Source: Amphiduros pacificus
Lineage: Eukaryota; Annelida; Polychaeta; Phyllodocida; Hesionidae
Assembly: GCA_949316495.1 (NCBI GenBank)
Contig: OX439009.1
Coordinates: 16,761,701 to 16,825,700, forward strand
DNA length: 64,000 nucleotides
Direction: 5' to 3'
The translations under genes were made by a program, and so were the position numbers. The notes under the pieces were generated by a model. The model searched no databases. It was not told the origin of the DNA and saw only the letters and a program-made list of their open reading frames with translations. Below are positions 48,820 to 60,345 of this stretch, one piece after another; position 1 is the stretch's first letter; each line of letters begins with the position of its first letter.

Positions 48820-50907
48820 CGTTAATCCCATACTACCTTGATCCCATACTGCGTTGATCCCATATTACCTTGATCCGTTACTACCTTGATCACATACTGC
48901 ATTGATCCCATACTGCATTGATCCCATACTGCAGTGATCCTATACTGCATTGATCACATACTGCATTGATCCCATACTGCATTGATCCCATACTGCATTG
49001 ATCTCATACTGCATTGATCCCATACTGCAGTGATCCTATACTGCATTGATCCCATACTGCATTGATCCCGTACTGCATTGATCCCATACTGCATTGATCC
49101 CATACTGCATTGATCCCATACTGCATTGATCCCATACTGCATTGATCCCATACTGCATTGATCCCATACTGCATTGATCCCATACTGCATTGATCCCATA
49201 CTGCATTGATCCCATACTGCATTGATCCCATACTGCATTGATCTCATACTGCAGTGATCCCATACTGCATTGATCCTTTACTGCATTGATCCCATACTGC
49301 ATTGATCCCATACTGCAGTGATCCTATACTGCATTGATCCCATACTGCATTGATCCCGTACTGCATTGATCCCATACTGCATTGATCCCATACTGCATTG
49401 ATCCCATACTGCATTGATCCCATACTGCATTGATCCCATACTGCATTGATCCCATACTGCATTGATCCCATACTGCATTGATCCCATACTGCATTGATCC
49501 CATACTGCATTGATCTCATACTGCAGTGATCCCATACTGCATTGATCCTTTACTGCATTGATCCCGTACTTCATTGATCTCATACTGCATTGATCTCATA
49601 CTGCAGTGATCCCATACTGCATTGATCCCATACTGCATTGATCCCATACTGCATTGATCTCATACTGCAGTGATCCCATACTGCATTGATCCTTTACTGC
49701 ATTGATCCTATACTGCATTGATCCCATACTGCAGTGATCCTATACTGCATTGATCCCATACTGCATTGATCCCGTACTGCATTGATCCCATACTGCATTG
49801 ATCCCATACTGCATTGATCCCATACTGCATTGATCCCATACTGCATTGATCCCATACTGCATTGATCCCATACTGCATTGATCCCATACTGCATTGATCC
49901 CATACTGCATTGATCCCATACTGCATTGATCCCATACTGCATTGATCTCATACTGCAGTGATCCCATACTGCATTGATCCTTTACTGCATTGATCCCGTA
50001 CTGCATTGATCTCATACTGCATTGATCTCATACTGCAGTGATCCCATACTGCATTGATCCCATACTGCATTGATCCCATACTGCATTGATCCTTTACTGC
50101 ATTGATCCCATACTGCATTGATCCCATACTGCATTGATCCCATACTGCATTGATCCCATACTGCATTGATCTCATACTGCAGTGATCCCATACTGCATTG
50201 ATCCTTTACTGCATTGATCTCATACTGCATTGATCTCATACTGCAGTGATCCCATACTGCATTGATCCTTTACTGCATTGATCCCGTACTGCATTGATCC
50301 CGTACTGCATTGATCCCATACTGCATTGATCCCATACTGCATTGATCCCATACTGCATTGATCCCACACTGCATTGATCCCGTACTGCATTGATCCCGTA
50401 CTGCATTGATCTCATACTGCATTGATCTCATACTGCAGTGATCCCATACTGCATTGATCCCATACTGCATTGATCCCGTACTGCATTGATCCCATACTGC
50501 ATTGATCCCATACTGCATTGATCCCATACTGCATTGATCCCATACTGCATTGATCCCATACTGCATTGATCCCATACTGCATTGATCCCATACTGCATTG
50601 ATCCCATACTGCATTGATCTCATACTGCAGTGATCCCATACTGCATTGATCCTTTACTGCATTGATCCCGTACTGCATTGATCTCATACTGCATTGATCT
50701 CATACTGCAGTGATCCCATACTGCATTGATCCCATACTGCATTGATCCCATACTGCATTGATCCCACACTGCATTGATCCCATACTGCATTGATCTCATA
50801 CTGCGTTGATCTCATACTGCATTGATCTCATACTGCATTGATCCCATACTGCATTGATCCCATACTGCATTGATCTCATACTGCAGTGATCCCATACTGC
50901 ATTGATG
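48820..50907. repeat. 16-bp satellite array, TGATCCCATACTGCAT, ~130 copies
   Basis: A highly regular 16-bp unit. Variant units (GCAGTGATCC, CCCGTACTG, CCTTTACTG, CTCATACTG) recur in phase. The CATACTGCAGTGATCCTATA variant starts at 49021, 49309 and 49725, spacings of 288 and 416 bp, exactly 18 and 26 units. This indicates duplication of large blocks. Overlapping open frames on the minus strand repeat GINAVWDQCSMGSMQY-like peptides and are repeat artefacts. Confidence 0.97.
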
Positions 50908-51398
50908 GTCTCAATTCTATCACTACTGGTCTTGAAAATTATGTTTCCTATAATTATGTAAATTTCCTATAATAATGGATTAATTATTTGAAATATTAAT
51001 CACTGTTTATCTCCTCGGTGAGTTACTCTTGTTTCTTCTATCATGTATGAATGGTTGCAAGCTTAAGTCTGTACCAATGTCCTCTTTAGTTGAAATATAT
51101 AATCATTCACAAAGATTCACACAAAAATATACATTATTATGGTAATACAACAAAAGATGAAGCCGTATATTTTTCCTGTTTTCTCTCTGACCTTTGTGTC
51201 ATTAAGGACAATGTATGTAATTCGGTAAAAGCAAAATCCTTCAAAAGAACGTATATTGTCATCAAGCGAATGACAGTGTAGGCAGAGGTGAGATGAGATA
51301 TGTCTGCTCGCCGGGAGCACCCACTGCAAGCAGAGCTACAGTATACACGCTGGCCATTGTAAAAGGTCCTTCCTAATAGGCTCAAAGGCAGTGACAAG
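50908..51398. other. Unique spacer left of the GPCR duplication
   Basis: No recognised gene. Sequence similarity to the second copy begins abruptly at 51399. Confidence 0.5.
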
Positions 51399-52165
51399 AT
51401 TCTCTTTGAAATCTTTGTAATGCAAAGCTCTACCTGAACACCTTAATTATCAGAGATGTGATAAGAGTAGTGATGGCTTATCTCAACGTGCTTCACAGAC
51501 TCACACTGAAAATAGTTGCTACTGTAAATGTTCTGTCAACATAGAAAATATGAGTGAAGCACTGAACTTCCACTTACTGCTGTTCAATCCTGACCTCACC
51601 TGGATATCCTCATACCTATTTGGACAATAGAAATAAAATGTATATGCAGAATAGCTTTAATTGTCTGTGGAATAACTCTCCTCTTGATGAGCTTTAGACT
51701 TGACCCAGCAGGTCTAAGGCCACCGTAATTTGCAGTAAAAGTTGCTGGCAGCACAGTTCAGGATCGACCATTAAACATTTAGGGGGGTGGGGCCGGTGAA
51801 AGGTGCATGAAACCATTTGGTGGTGAAAATAATATTGAGAGTGCCAACCCTGGGGGGAAAAGATTTGAGACCCTCACTTCTGTAATAATAACATAATAAT
51901 TTATAAATTAACTTTTGTAGTGACACATATTCTGCAGTTATACCATCAAACTATTCGTTTCGGGAAGGTTGAAATCGATTTGTAAAAAGATTATATAGAT
52001 GTTTCGAAAATGTATAAATTGGGTAGTTTTATAGTGAAGAAAATACTTTATATTTATTAATTACAATTTAAAATATTTTACGATATTTTTTTATGTTAAG
52101 CATAGCCTTTGTATTAGTCAACTTGAAAGGTACCTTTATGTAATTTAATATATTCATTCCCTCAG

Positions 52166-52238
52166 CCCATACATGAGATGGACTATCACACTTGTCAGGT
52201 CCCTGAATGATTTTGAAGCAACATTAAACCACGACCAG
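52166..52238 (+). other. Candidate 5' exon of GPCR gene 1
   Basis: A 73-bp block has a good acceptor (CATTCCCTCAG) before it and a good donor (CCAG|GTATGA) after it. One frame is open throughout and holds an ATG (MRWTITLVRSLNDFEATLNH). The same block with both splice sites is kept in copy 2. It may be untranslated leader or unrelated to the receptor; no transcript evidence is available. Confidence 0.3.
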
Positions 52239-52704
52239 GTATGAATTATTTTGCCTTTATTCCTTACTCCAGCCTTTCCCCTCCAAAGTCAAATATATTT
52301 ATTAATAGAAACGTCATGTCATGTATTGCACATATACTCTCACATATCCAATACATCCATTAAAATACATATTTAGTTTAACATCTAGGGTTTGTGCACT
52401 CTTGGGGAAATATGAATTGGTAGACCAATGACCGAGAATAAATGTTCAGATAACAAAATTGTGAATGGCCTTAAATGGAAAAAAATCCTCCATCATGATA
52501 AATGGTCTGTCCCTTGCCATTAACCTTTGCTGAGGATTAACACTATGACTGTGCCTTCTGCTTTCAGCTGATTACATAAATTACCAAAATTATATGGAGA
52601 GATAGTGATTACTCTCCTCATCTGCTCTCTCATCTGCATTCACAGTTATATATGATTTGACATGAGAGAAGAGAGAGTGGCAATCATTGACCTTTATTAA
52701 AGGA

Positions 52705-53094
52705 ATGAGAACACCCTTTGACCTTGGAGTAATAATTATTACTCCAAGCTTTGACTATGAGAGCCTGTCTCCCTATGGCTGCGAAAGCCTACTTGTCTCC
52801 CTGAGCCTATGCAAGCCTGTCTCTCTCCGTCTGAGTATGCAAGCCTATCTGTCTCCCTATGGCTTTGCTAGCCTACCTGTCTCCCTGTGTTTATGCAAAC
52901 CTGTGTTTCTCCCTTTGAATATACAAGCCTTTAAGACACACCTCCACAGTGGCGTGTGTAGTGAGGGGAGAGTCACAGGTAATAGTGGCGCGGCAAGAGT
53001 AGAGTGTGTCAGAGGTATACCTACTGACAATGAAATCAGACTTCAGTGTGACAACTGCCTCTCACACCAGCAAGTACTAAACTGCACTTGCTGA
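52705..53094 (+). CDS. Leader open frame upstream of GPCR 1
   Basis: From ATG at 52705 a frame of 129 codons runs to TGA, ending 100 bp before the receptor's ATG. Half of it is a 28-bp minisatellite (six units, 52763-52929) encoding SLSPYGCESLL- and SLCLCKPV-type repeats. The Cys-rich tail ends CDNCLSHQQVLNCTC. A 33-bp in-frame insertion absent from copy 2 lies at 52722-52754. It may be a regulatory upstream ORF in the 5' leader or plain non-coding DNA. With so little divergence between copies, an open frame in both says little about selection. Confidence 0.25.
   Translation: MRTPFDLGVIIITPSFDYESLSPYGCESLLVSLSLCKPVSLRLSMQAYLSPYGFASLPVSLCLCKPVFLPLNIQAFKTHLHSGVCSEGRVTGNSGAARVECVRGIPTDNEIRLQCDNCLSHQQVLNCTC
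52723..52748. repeat. 26-bp perfect palindrome, copy-1 specific
   Basis: The left half CTTGGAGTAATAA is followed by its exact reverse complement. It lies in a 33-bp segment absent from the second copy. CTTTGA flanks it at 52716-52721 and 52749-52754. Confidence 0.9.
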
Positions 53095-53194
53095 TAAACG
53101 ATATTTTGGCACATGACATATATAATGATTTCTGACAAGTGGCACTGACATACAGAATAAAGCAGCGATTTTTAAGTGGAACCAGGAGAGAAGT

Positions 53195-54550
53195 ATGAGA
53201 GGTCACCCTAGTGTATTTGACTTTCTCAGCATTTTCTCTAATGCCAGTGGGGATGGACTTGGGGTCCCCTTTGAGGAGGCTGTGAGTGATGACTGGAAAG
53301 CTCTGGAAATGGTCAGAGACTTGTTGCTGAAGGTGAACAGTGATGAGAGCTCACGTGTTAGTTTGGGAGACAACTCAGGTGGGCCATCTTCAGCACAGAA
53401 TTGGAGTGTGATTCACTTGTTGAATACCTCCAAGGATGGAGAAAACTTGTTTCGGGAGGACATGGAGCGGTTATATGAGCTGCGCATTGTGCGTCTACTT
53501 AGGCTGTACTACAGTCCTGCATCCATCATTACTGGCCTGCTGAGTAACCTGCTGTGTGGCCTTGTCTACTACCTGGCCAGTAGGGCAAATGATAAGAGGG
53601 ATACAAGCTACATCCATTACATCCTGGGACTGTGCATCACAGGCAACATCCACCTGTCTACTCTGCTCATAGCATGGCTGCAAAGTGTCGGCGTGGACAT
53701 CTATCAGCACTCTGGACTTTGCCAGCATATTGCCTTCGCCAGGAAGGCCTCTTTATTCATGTATAAATGGTACATGGTAAGTCTTTGTGTGGATCGCTAT
53801 GTAAGTGTGTGGTGGCCCATTGAGGCCCGCAAGATGGCGACACGGTGCAGGGCGCGGTGTGTATGCCTGTGTTTGGCTGTGCTCAGCATCATCGTGTTCC
53901 TCAACACGGCCCTCATGGAAGGAGTCATAGAAATAGGACCTTCCAAAGTGTGCACCTTCCTGCCTTATTTCCTCGAGGTCACCGAAATCCTCAACAAGAT
54001 GGATGTCATCATCAACTGTCTGCTGCCAGTTATCTCCATCATAGGACTTACCTGTGTTACCATACACGGGATAATCCGGTGTAAGATCCAACCGGAGGGT
54101 ACCACCCTCCGCCACCAGGAAGGTAGCCATAATCCATTTATCCCTGTGGCTGTGGTGAACTGTTTAATAGACAAAAAAACACGGCGATCTGCCTTAACAG
54201 TGATCATTCTGTCTCAGGTTTTCCTGGCACTTTCCCTCCCAAACTTCATTCTGACCACCATGCTGACCTTCGGGGACTCCTCGGTGATGACAATGGGAGT
54301 GGCCAGGTTTGTGTGCCAGAACATTTTCCAGACTTTATCCCACTCCAGTCATGCCTTGAACTGGATTACATTTCTAAGCACAGACCTTTTGTTTCGGAAA
54401 CAAATTGGGGAAATTATGAAATATTTGCCTAAGATTCACCGCTGTCTGGACTGTGTGGATTTATGCCAACCTGCCTTAAAGATTGATGCCCTAGAAATCA
54501 GACTAACAACAGTAGATGCCAGAAATGCAGAAACTGTTTTTGCAGTTTAA
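53195..54550 (+). CDS. Class A (rhodopsin-like) GPCR, orphan, copy 1
   Basis: An intronless 451-residue seven-helix receptor expected in the plasma membrane. The N-terminus is long (about 105 residues), has no clear signal peptide and carries sequons at N16, N69 and N77. Approximate helices are TM1 107-129, TM2 138-162, TM3 177-199, TM4 220-243, TM5 269-295, TM6 329-358 and TM7 370-398. Conserved class A features are N118 in TM1, the C176-C253 pair for the extracellular disulfide, D200-R201-Y202 after TM3, P278 in TM5 and P349 in TM6. Unusual: the TM2 Asp position is Gly/Asn (150-151), TM4 lacks its Trp, and NPxxY is replaced by NWITF (389-393). The style resembles peptide receptors, but no ligand can be inferred. 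The ATG has A at -3, and an in-frame TAA lies upstream. AATAAA follows the stop by 4 bp. Confidence 0.93.
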   Translation: MRGHPSVFDFLSIFSNASGDGLGVPFEEAVSDDWKALEMVRDLLLKVNSDESSRVSLGDNSGGPSSAQNWSVIHLLNTSKDGENLFREDMERLYELRIVRLLRLYYSPASIITGLLSNLLCGLVYYLASRANDKRDTSYIHYILGLCITGNIHLSTLLIAWLQSVGVDIYQHSGLCQHIAFARKASLFMYKWYMVSLCVDRYVSVWWPIEARKMATRCRARCVCLCLAVLSIIVFLNTALMEGVIEIGPSKVCTFLPYFLEVTEILNKMDVIINCLLPVISIIGLTCVTIHGIIRCKIQPEGTTLRHQEGSHNPFIPVAVVNCLIDKKTRRSALTVIILSQVFLALSLPNFILTTMLTFGDSSVMTMGVARFVCQNIFQTLSHSSHALNWITFLSTDLLFRKQIGEIMKYLPKIHRCLDCVDLCQPALKIDALEIRLTTVDARNAETVFAV

Positions 54551-54554
54551 TGAC

Positions 54555-54560
54555 AATAAA
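54555..54560 (+). terminator. Polyadenylation signal AATAAA, GPCR 1
   Basis: A canonical hexamer four bases after the stop codon. It would give a very short 3' UTR; other AATAAA words lie further downstream (for example near 55650), so the site used is uncertain. Confidence 0.35.
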
Positions 54561-56836
54561 TGTGAATAGAAAAGGTTGTATAGATGCATGAGATGCTTAA
54601 CATATTTAACAGACAGAATAATGTTGCGATATTATGCTGACTGATATATTGTATTATGAATTATACTGTATGTGGTGATTATATCCGAGTATGACCACCC
54701 ACCTAATACAGACAGGAAATTAAGATACTACTCATCCACAAATTGTATCATTCTGTTATCAAGGTGGGCTGATTTTGTTAATACTGGCCAGTATATAGAT
54801 CATATACAACTATTTGCATGCTCAACGAAAATCTCGCTATTGAGATCTACCTATTTTCTGGGGTAACTGTAGTTCAGGTAAATCTTCAAACATATTAAGT
54901 AATATATGAAGAAATGTATAAGCTGTGCAACAATATTAATAATTGTGTAGCTTGGTCAAACCTGAGGGCAATATTAAGTTATATTCCTCTTAGGTCAAAC
55001 CTATTCCTTTTTGTTGAATTTATATTCACCGACACAAATTAATGATAATTATCACAAATATCGGAATGATATATAGCACATACTTGAAACGAATCTTGGA
55101 TATGTTATTGAGGTTTATAATGTATTTAAACAGTCTATGGTTTAAAAAAGATGCTTAGAATATATGACATATTTTGACCTGCAGTATGGAGAAGTCTTGT
55201 GCCAATGGGGAATACCTTAACAGGCAGTGAAGAGCATGAATCAGAGTGTAGCACAATAAACGCTGGTGAAAATTGCTATCCAATTAAATATAACCTGCAT
55301 AATTATCAGGAAGTTGTTAACAAACGATATACACCAATGGGTGGGAACTCATCAATTTATTAATAGATGTAATGTTGTTAGAATAGTTGCAAACAAGACT
55401 GCAGAGAGATTCACCACCTTAAAAGGTGTTGTGATGTAATTAAACCTTACCAAGCCTGTTTCTTTAAACAGAATGCCTAAAGCACAGCTTCTTTTATATA
55501 AGCTCATTTATTATGGCATGCTAATGGGTTTCCTCTCATAATTATACTGTGTATCTGCTGACCAGTGATATCAGTTGACAGCTATTCTTGATTGATTTCT
55601 ATATTTTATACAGTGGTTTCTTCAGTAATGTTTTCTTATGGAATGTTAGCAATAAAACGTTTTCATTCATATGTACTTTCCAGTGATTACACTACCCTCA
55701 TACAGTTACATTTGCAATAAATATATTTTTTCATACAAGGACAAGATGTTAGTTATATTGATATACTTGATATCTTAATATCTATTAAACTATAAAAAGC
55801 TGCTGTAACCATGAGAACCTCAGTAGCTGCAGCCTCTCACGGTATGTGCAGGGAGTTCTGACGTATTACAAACATAACATCTTTGAGACATAAAACAACT
55901 TAGGAATTTCTCACCATGACAAATAGAGAGCATCATGAATTGTGTAAAGAAAAACATACCGAAAATGATCCCAGAGAATATTTTTCCAAGGTATCAATAT
56001 TTTTCATGTTTTTGTAAATTTACTTCCAATCACTTTTGAGTGATACTTGTTGTTTGGTTAGCATAAAAACTTCAGTATTGTTATGAATGGCCTCACATGA
56101 AAATGTATTGTGACGTTACATAATTCCTCAAACTACCAAATGCTGTAACTTCCTTGTAAAATATATGCTTGATTAAGTCAGAATGCTGCAAATTGTAGAA
56201 CAAAAGAAGAGGAGTTTCAAACAGCGTTATACAAAGGCTTTTAACAGTATTCACTGTGAACCTAGTGAAAGAGATTATCAATCTTATCCACAAACACAGG
56301 GAAACATTGAGAACGTTTAAAAGATATATCTATTATCAGAAAATCTAGTTTCATACATTTGATCTAAAAATTTCTAGAAGGTCCCCATTTTGACTCTGTT
56401 TGGCCTCTTTTGGGCTCTCAACCAAAAAAGACCCATAAATACCCTTAAGGCAGTTTATATATAGCTGCTGGTGATGAGTGCCCTCTGGTGACAGATCTTC
56501 TGATGGAACTACTTTCTTTTTTAATGCCAAATTAAGAACGTTTTCATAAAAGTATGGGAAAATTATTTTCAGCTGTCAGAAAGCGTTGCCCATAAGTTTA
56601 AATTTTCCAACACAGTAATATTTATGATTGTAACGAAAGTATTTATTTTCCACAATGCTGATGGAAGTTTATTTCACTCTAGAAAAAGTAGCACAGAAAT
56701 ATATCACTGCTCTAAGATTACTTTTATCATGTCAATTGTTTAAAGAGAAAAAGTACTACAAATTGTGTGAACATAATAACATTATTGAACAACTTTATCA
56801 AAGAGATCTCACAATATTGACTGTGTTCCTCTGAAA
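54561..56836. other. Non-coding part of duplication copy 1
   Basis: AT-rich, nearly identical to 61712-64000. A 13-bp difference lies near 54852 (copy 2 has the extra bases). The minus-strand open frame at 56093-56293 is the same in both copies but has no family features. Confidence 0.5.
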
Positions 56837-58615
56837 TTCATTTCCTATTTTTAAAAATTAGACTTTTGCAAAACATATTTTTTTCATTTCTCTTCATGTA
56901 TCTCTTCACATATCCAAAATTACAACAAAACAACTAAAAATAAACATCTGGAAGACCAATTTGCTTGTCTTATTATATTCTTATCAATCTTTTACCCAGG
57001 AGAAACAATTAAACAGGCTGTGATAGGTGTTTAGGGAAGGTATATTTGCCCACTTTTCTAGCCAATCCCGTTTGCTTGAGATTTTGTAAGTGGTAGTTAA
57101 TATTTTATCTACAAATGTACCAAAAGGGGATGTAACAGTTGTCCAATCAGATGTTGTACATATTTTACTTTATCAAACGTACCAAACTTTTCTTTGTTTG
57201 AAAAAGAAGCAGCCCTGCATAGACCACAAATGCCCCATCTGAGCTTGTCAAGGAGTGGTGATTGGAGAAATACTAGATCACGATTTAAACGACGAATACA
57301 AAACTTGCTGAGTGACGTATCTCAAATGAATATTGTCATTCTCAAATTAAATTGGGGTGACGGATGATGACTCAATTATTCTCATTCTTGATATAAATTG
57401 TTATTGCTACCTTCAAATTTGTATGGACTGTATGAATTTTTTTAACGTAGTATTGTGTCAATAGAAATTATTCTTTAAATAATTATTATTTCCTATTTAT
57501 CAAACATAATTAAATATGGAAGAATGATCTGTGATTTGCACCATGGAAACGCATTTACACAACGGGTTCAAAATCATTTGATCCTATTACAGTTTCGGAC
57601 TTTAGAACAATGATAATTAATCGTGGATGATTTAAAAACAAAATTTACGAACAGGTCATTGACCTCTCATATTCTATTTCAAAACAAAGTAGAAATAATT
57701 GTTCGTTAGAGGTTTGCAAAATCATCCTCTCTAAGTTACTCAAAATATGAAGCAACATTCAATAATGTATTCATCGTCACTTTTGGTGATACATCATCCA
57801 AAAACCTTATTTATAATCTATATTTGATGACAATACCTACACATTATCCACAAATCTTGCGAAGATTTAGGGCTCTGATGGGATTTATTTCTACTTTCCA
57901 TTTACTAAAAGCTAATTTCATTTGACTTCATTAAATTCATCATAAAATATCTATTATTAGGTGTACTGAAATGAAATCTATACCTTCATACTTGCAAAGA
58001 GGCAAACATTTGATATATGATATGTACAGACTAATTTTTTTTTGTTTTGATGTGTTGAAAATGCTTTCAAAGATAGAAAAAAGAAATATGTCAAATCTCG
58101 CCATAATACGTCAAAATGAAGACTTTGGAGGAGTTCCTGAGTAAATGAAAAACAACCTCCAACAGCCCCCCTTACTCCAGCAAAACCAACAGTGATTCGT
58201 TTCTAAGTAATACTAGGAACATATTTTGCCAATAAATCCGATTTAAGATAGGTAGCTATAAATTGTTGTATGTCACTGTACATGTCAGCACAAATAACAG
58301 TGCCACGAAGCTACACCCAATTCTTCATTGAATGTCAGCCCACGACATATTATATGAGTTCTCTATACTTCCTGAGTCACATATTGGAGATACTTCACCA
58401 TTTGATAAACTCCATATAACTGCTGGTTAATCTAAGGGTATATTCAAGTGGGCGGCATAACATACAACTCGATGACAGCATGGTTCTCGGGTTGAATATC
58501 TTGGTACCTGAATAAATTCTGTGTGGAAATACTAATTGTGGAGTGTGTTCCTAAATCCCACAGCTAATGTTTAATGCTCATGGTCAAGTTTCAACCCTGC
58601 CCATACTAACATATC
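56837..58615. other. Spacer between the two duplicated segments
   Basis: Seen once in this window. It may be unique or the tail of the duplication unit. No gene recognised. Confidence 0.5.
57175..57275. mobile_element. Decayed end of the 36.7-kb MITE family
   Basis: From ACCAAACTTTTCTTTG through GGTGATTGGAGAAATACTA it parallels the right end of the MITE at 37050-37149, with matching order and similar length. The left end was not found. Confidence 0.5.
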
Positions 58616-59348
58616 ATTCTCTTTGAAATCTTTGCAATGCAAAGCTCTGCCTGAACACCTTAATTATCAGAGATGTGATAAGAGTAATGATGGCTTATCT
58701 CGACGTTCTTCACAGACTCACACTGAAAATAGTTGCTACTGTAAATGTTCTGTCAACATAGAAAATATGAGTAAAGCACTGAACTTCCACTTACTGCTGT
58801 TCAAGCCTGACCTCACCTGGATATCCTCATACCTATTTGGACAATAGAAATAAAATGTATATGCAGAATAGCTTTAATTGTCTGTGGAATAACTCTCCTC
58901 TTGATGAGCCTTAAACTTGACCCAGCAGGTCTAAGGCCACCGTAATTTGCAGTAAAAGTTGCTGGCAGCACAGTTCAGGATCGACCATTAAACATTTAGG
59001 AGGGTGGGGCCGGTGAAAGGTGCGTGAAACCATTTGGTGGTGAAAATTATATTGAGAATGCCAACCCTGGGGGGAAAAGATTTGAGACCCTCACTTCTGT
59101 AATAATAACAAATAAAATTTATGAAATTTATTGAAATCGATTTGTAAAAAGATTATATAGATGCTTGAAACATGTATAAATTGGGTAGTTTTATAGTCAA
59201 ACCTTTATGGTAACCAGGCAAAGAAAATACTTTGTATTTATTAATTACAATTTCAAATATTTTACGATATTTTTTATGTTAAGCATAGCCTTTGTATTAG
59301 TCAACTTGAAAGGTACCTTTATGTAATTTAATATATTCATTCCCTCAG

Positions 59349-59421
59349 CCCATACATGAGATGGACTATCACACTTGTCAGGTCCCTGAATGATTTTGAA
59401 GCAACATTAGACCACGACCAG
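59349..59421 (+). other. Candidate 5' exon of GPCR gene 2
   Basis: Same 73-bp block as 52166-52238, with one substitution and identical acceptor and donor sequences. Confidence 0.3.
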
Positions 59422-59887
59422 GTATGAATTATTTTGCCTTTATTCCTTACTCCAGCCTTTCCCCTCCAAAGTCAAATATATTTATTAATAGAAACGTCAT
59501 GTCATGTATTGCACATATACTCTCATATATCCAATACATCCATTAAAATACATATTTAGTTTAACATCTAGGGTATGTGCACTCTTGGGGAAATATGAAT
59601 TGGTAGACCAATGACCGAGAATAAATGTTCAGATAACAAAATTGTGAATGGCCTTAAATGGAAAAAAATCCTCCATCATTATAAATGGTCTGTCCCTTGC
59701 CATTAACCTTTGCTGAGGATTAACACTATAACTGTGCCTTCTGCTTTCAGCTGATTACATAAATTACCAAAATGATATGGAGAGATAGTGATTACTCTCC
59801 TCATCTGCTCTCTCATCTGCATTCACAGTTATATATGATTGGATATGAGAGAAGAGAGAGTGGCAATCATTGACCTTTATTAAAGGA

Positions 59888-60244
59888 ATGAGAACACCCT
59901 TTGACTATGAGAGCCTGTCTCCCTATGGCTGTGAAAGCCTACTTGTCTCCCTGAGCCTATGCAAGCCTGTCTCTCTCCGTCTGAGTATGCAAGCCTATCT
60001 GTCTCCCTATGGCTTTGCTAGCCTACCTGTCTCCCTGTGTTTATGCAAACCTGTGTTTCTCCCTTTGAATATACAAGCCTTTAAGACACACCTCCACAGT
60101 GGCGTGTGTAGTGAGGGGAGAGTCACAGGTAATAGTGGCGCGGCAAGAGTAGAGTGTGTCAGAGGTATACCTACTGACAATGAAATCAGACTTCAGTGTG
60201 ACAACTGCCTCTCACACCAGCAAGTACTAAACTGCACTTGCTGA
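59888..60244 (+). CDS. Leader open frame upstream of GPCR 2
   Basis: The 118-codon counterpart of the copy-1 leader frame, lacking its 33-bp insertion. It has the same 28-bp minisatellite (59913-60079) and the same Cys-rich tail. It ends about 100 bp before the receptor start. Coding status is unproven. Confidence 0.25.
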   Translation: MRTPFDYESLSPYGCESLLVSLSLCKPVSLRLSMQAYLSPYGFASLPVSLCLCKPVFLPLNIQAFKTHLHSGVCSEGRVTGNSGAARVECVRGIPTDNEIRLQCDNCLSHQQVLNCTC

Positions 60245-60345
60245 TAAACGATATTTTGGCACATGACATATATAATGATTTCTGACAAGTGGCACTGACA
60301 TACAGAAAAAAAGCAGCGATTTTTAAGTGGAACCCGGAGAGAAGT

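Larger units (their letters stand above)
51399..56836. repeat. Segmental tandem duplication, copy 1
   Basis: Aligns to 58616-64000 with very high identity. The offset is 7217 bp at the left edge, 7151 across the GPCR gene and 7164 downstream; the shifts are explained by a few indels. The left breakpoint is sharp (51399/58616). The right end is unknown because copy 2 reaches the window edge, so the true unit is between 5.4 and 7.2 kb. Confidence 0.95.

Noticed and set aside
48954-50687. Many overlapping minus-strand frames with MGSMQYGINAVWDQCS-like repeats
   Set aside because: They are translations of the stop-free 16-bp satellite, present in several frames at once.
53495-54207. Minus-strand and other-frame open frames within the GPCR genes
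   Set aside because: Shadows of the receptor coding sequence, repeated in copy 2 for the same reason.
56093-56293. 66-codon minus-strand frame identical in both duplication copies
   Set aside because: The copies are too young for conservation to mean anything. No domain, and codon content is AT-rich like the flanks.
58623-58847. 74-codon plus-strand frame at the start of duplication copy 2
   Set aside because: The matching stretch in copy 1 has an early in-frame stop, and no family is recognised.
60289-60345. Extra 19 N-terminal residues for GPCR copy 2
   Set aside because: The extended frame begins at GTG, not ATG. Copy 1 has an in-frame stop there, so the shared ATG at 60346 is preferred.
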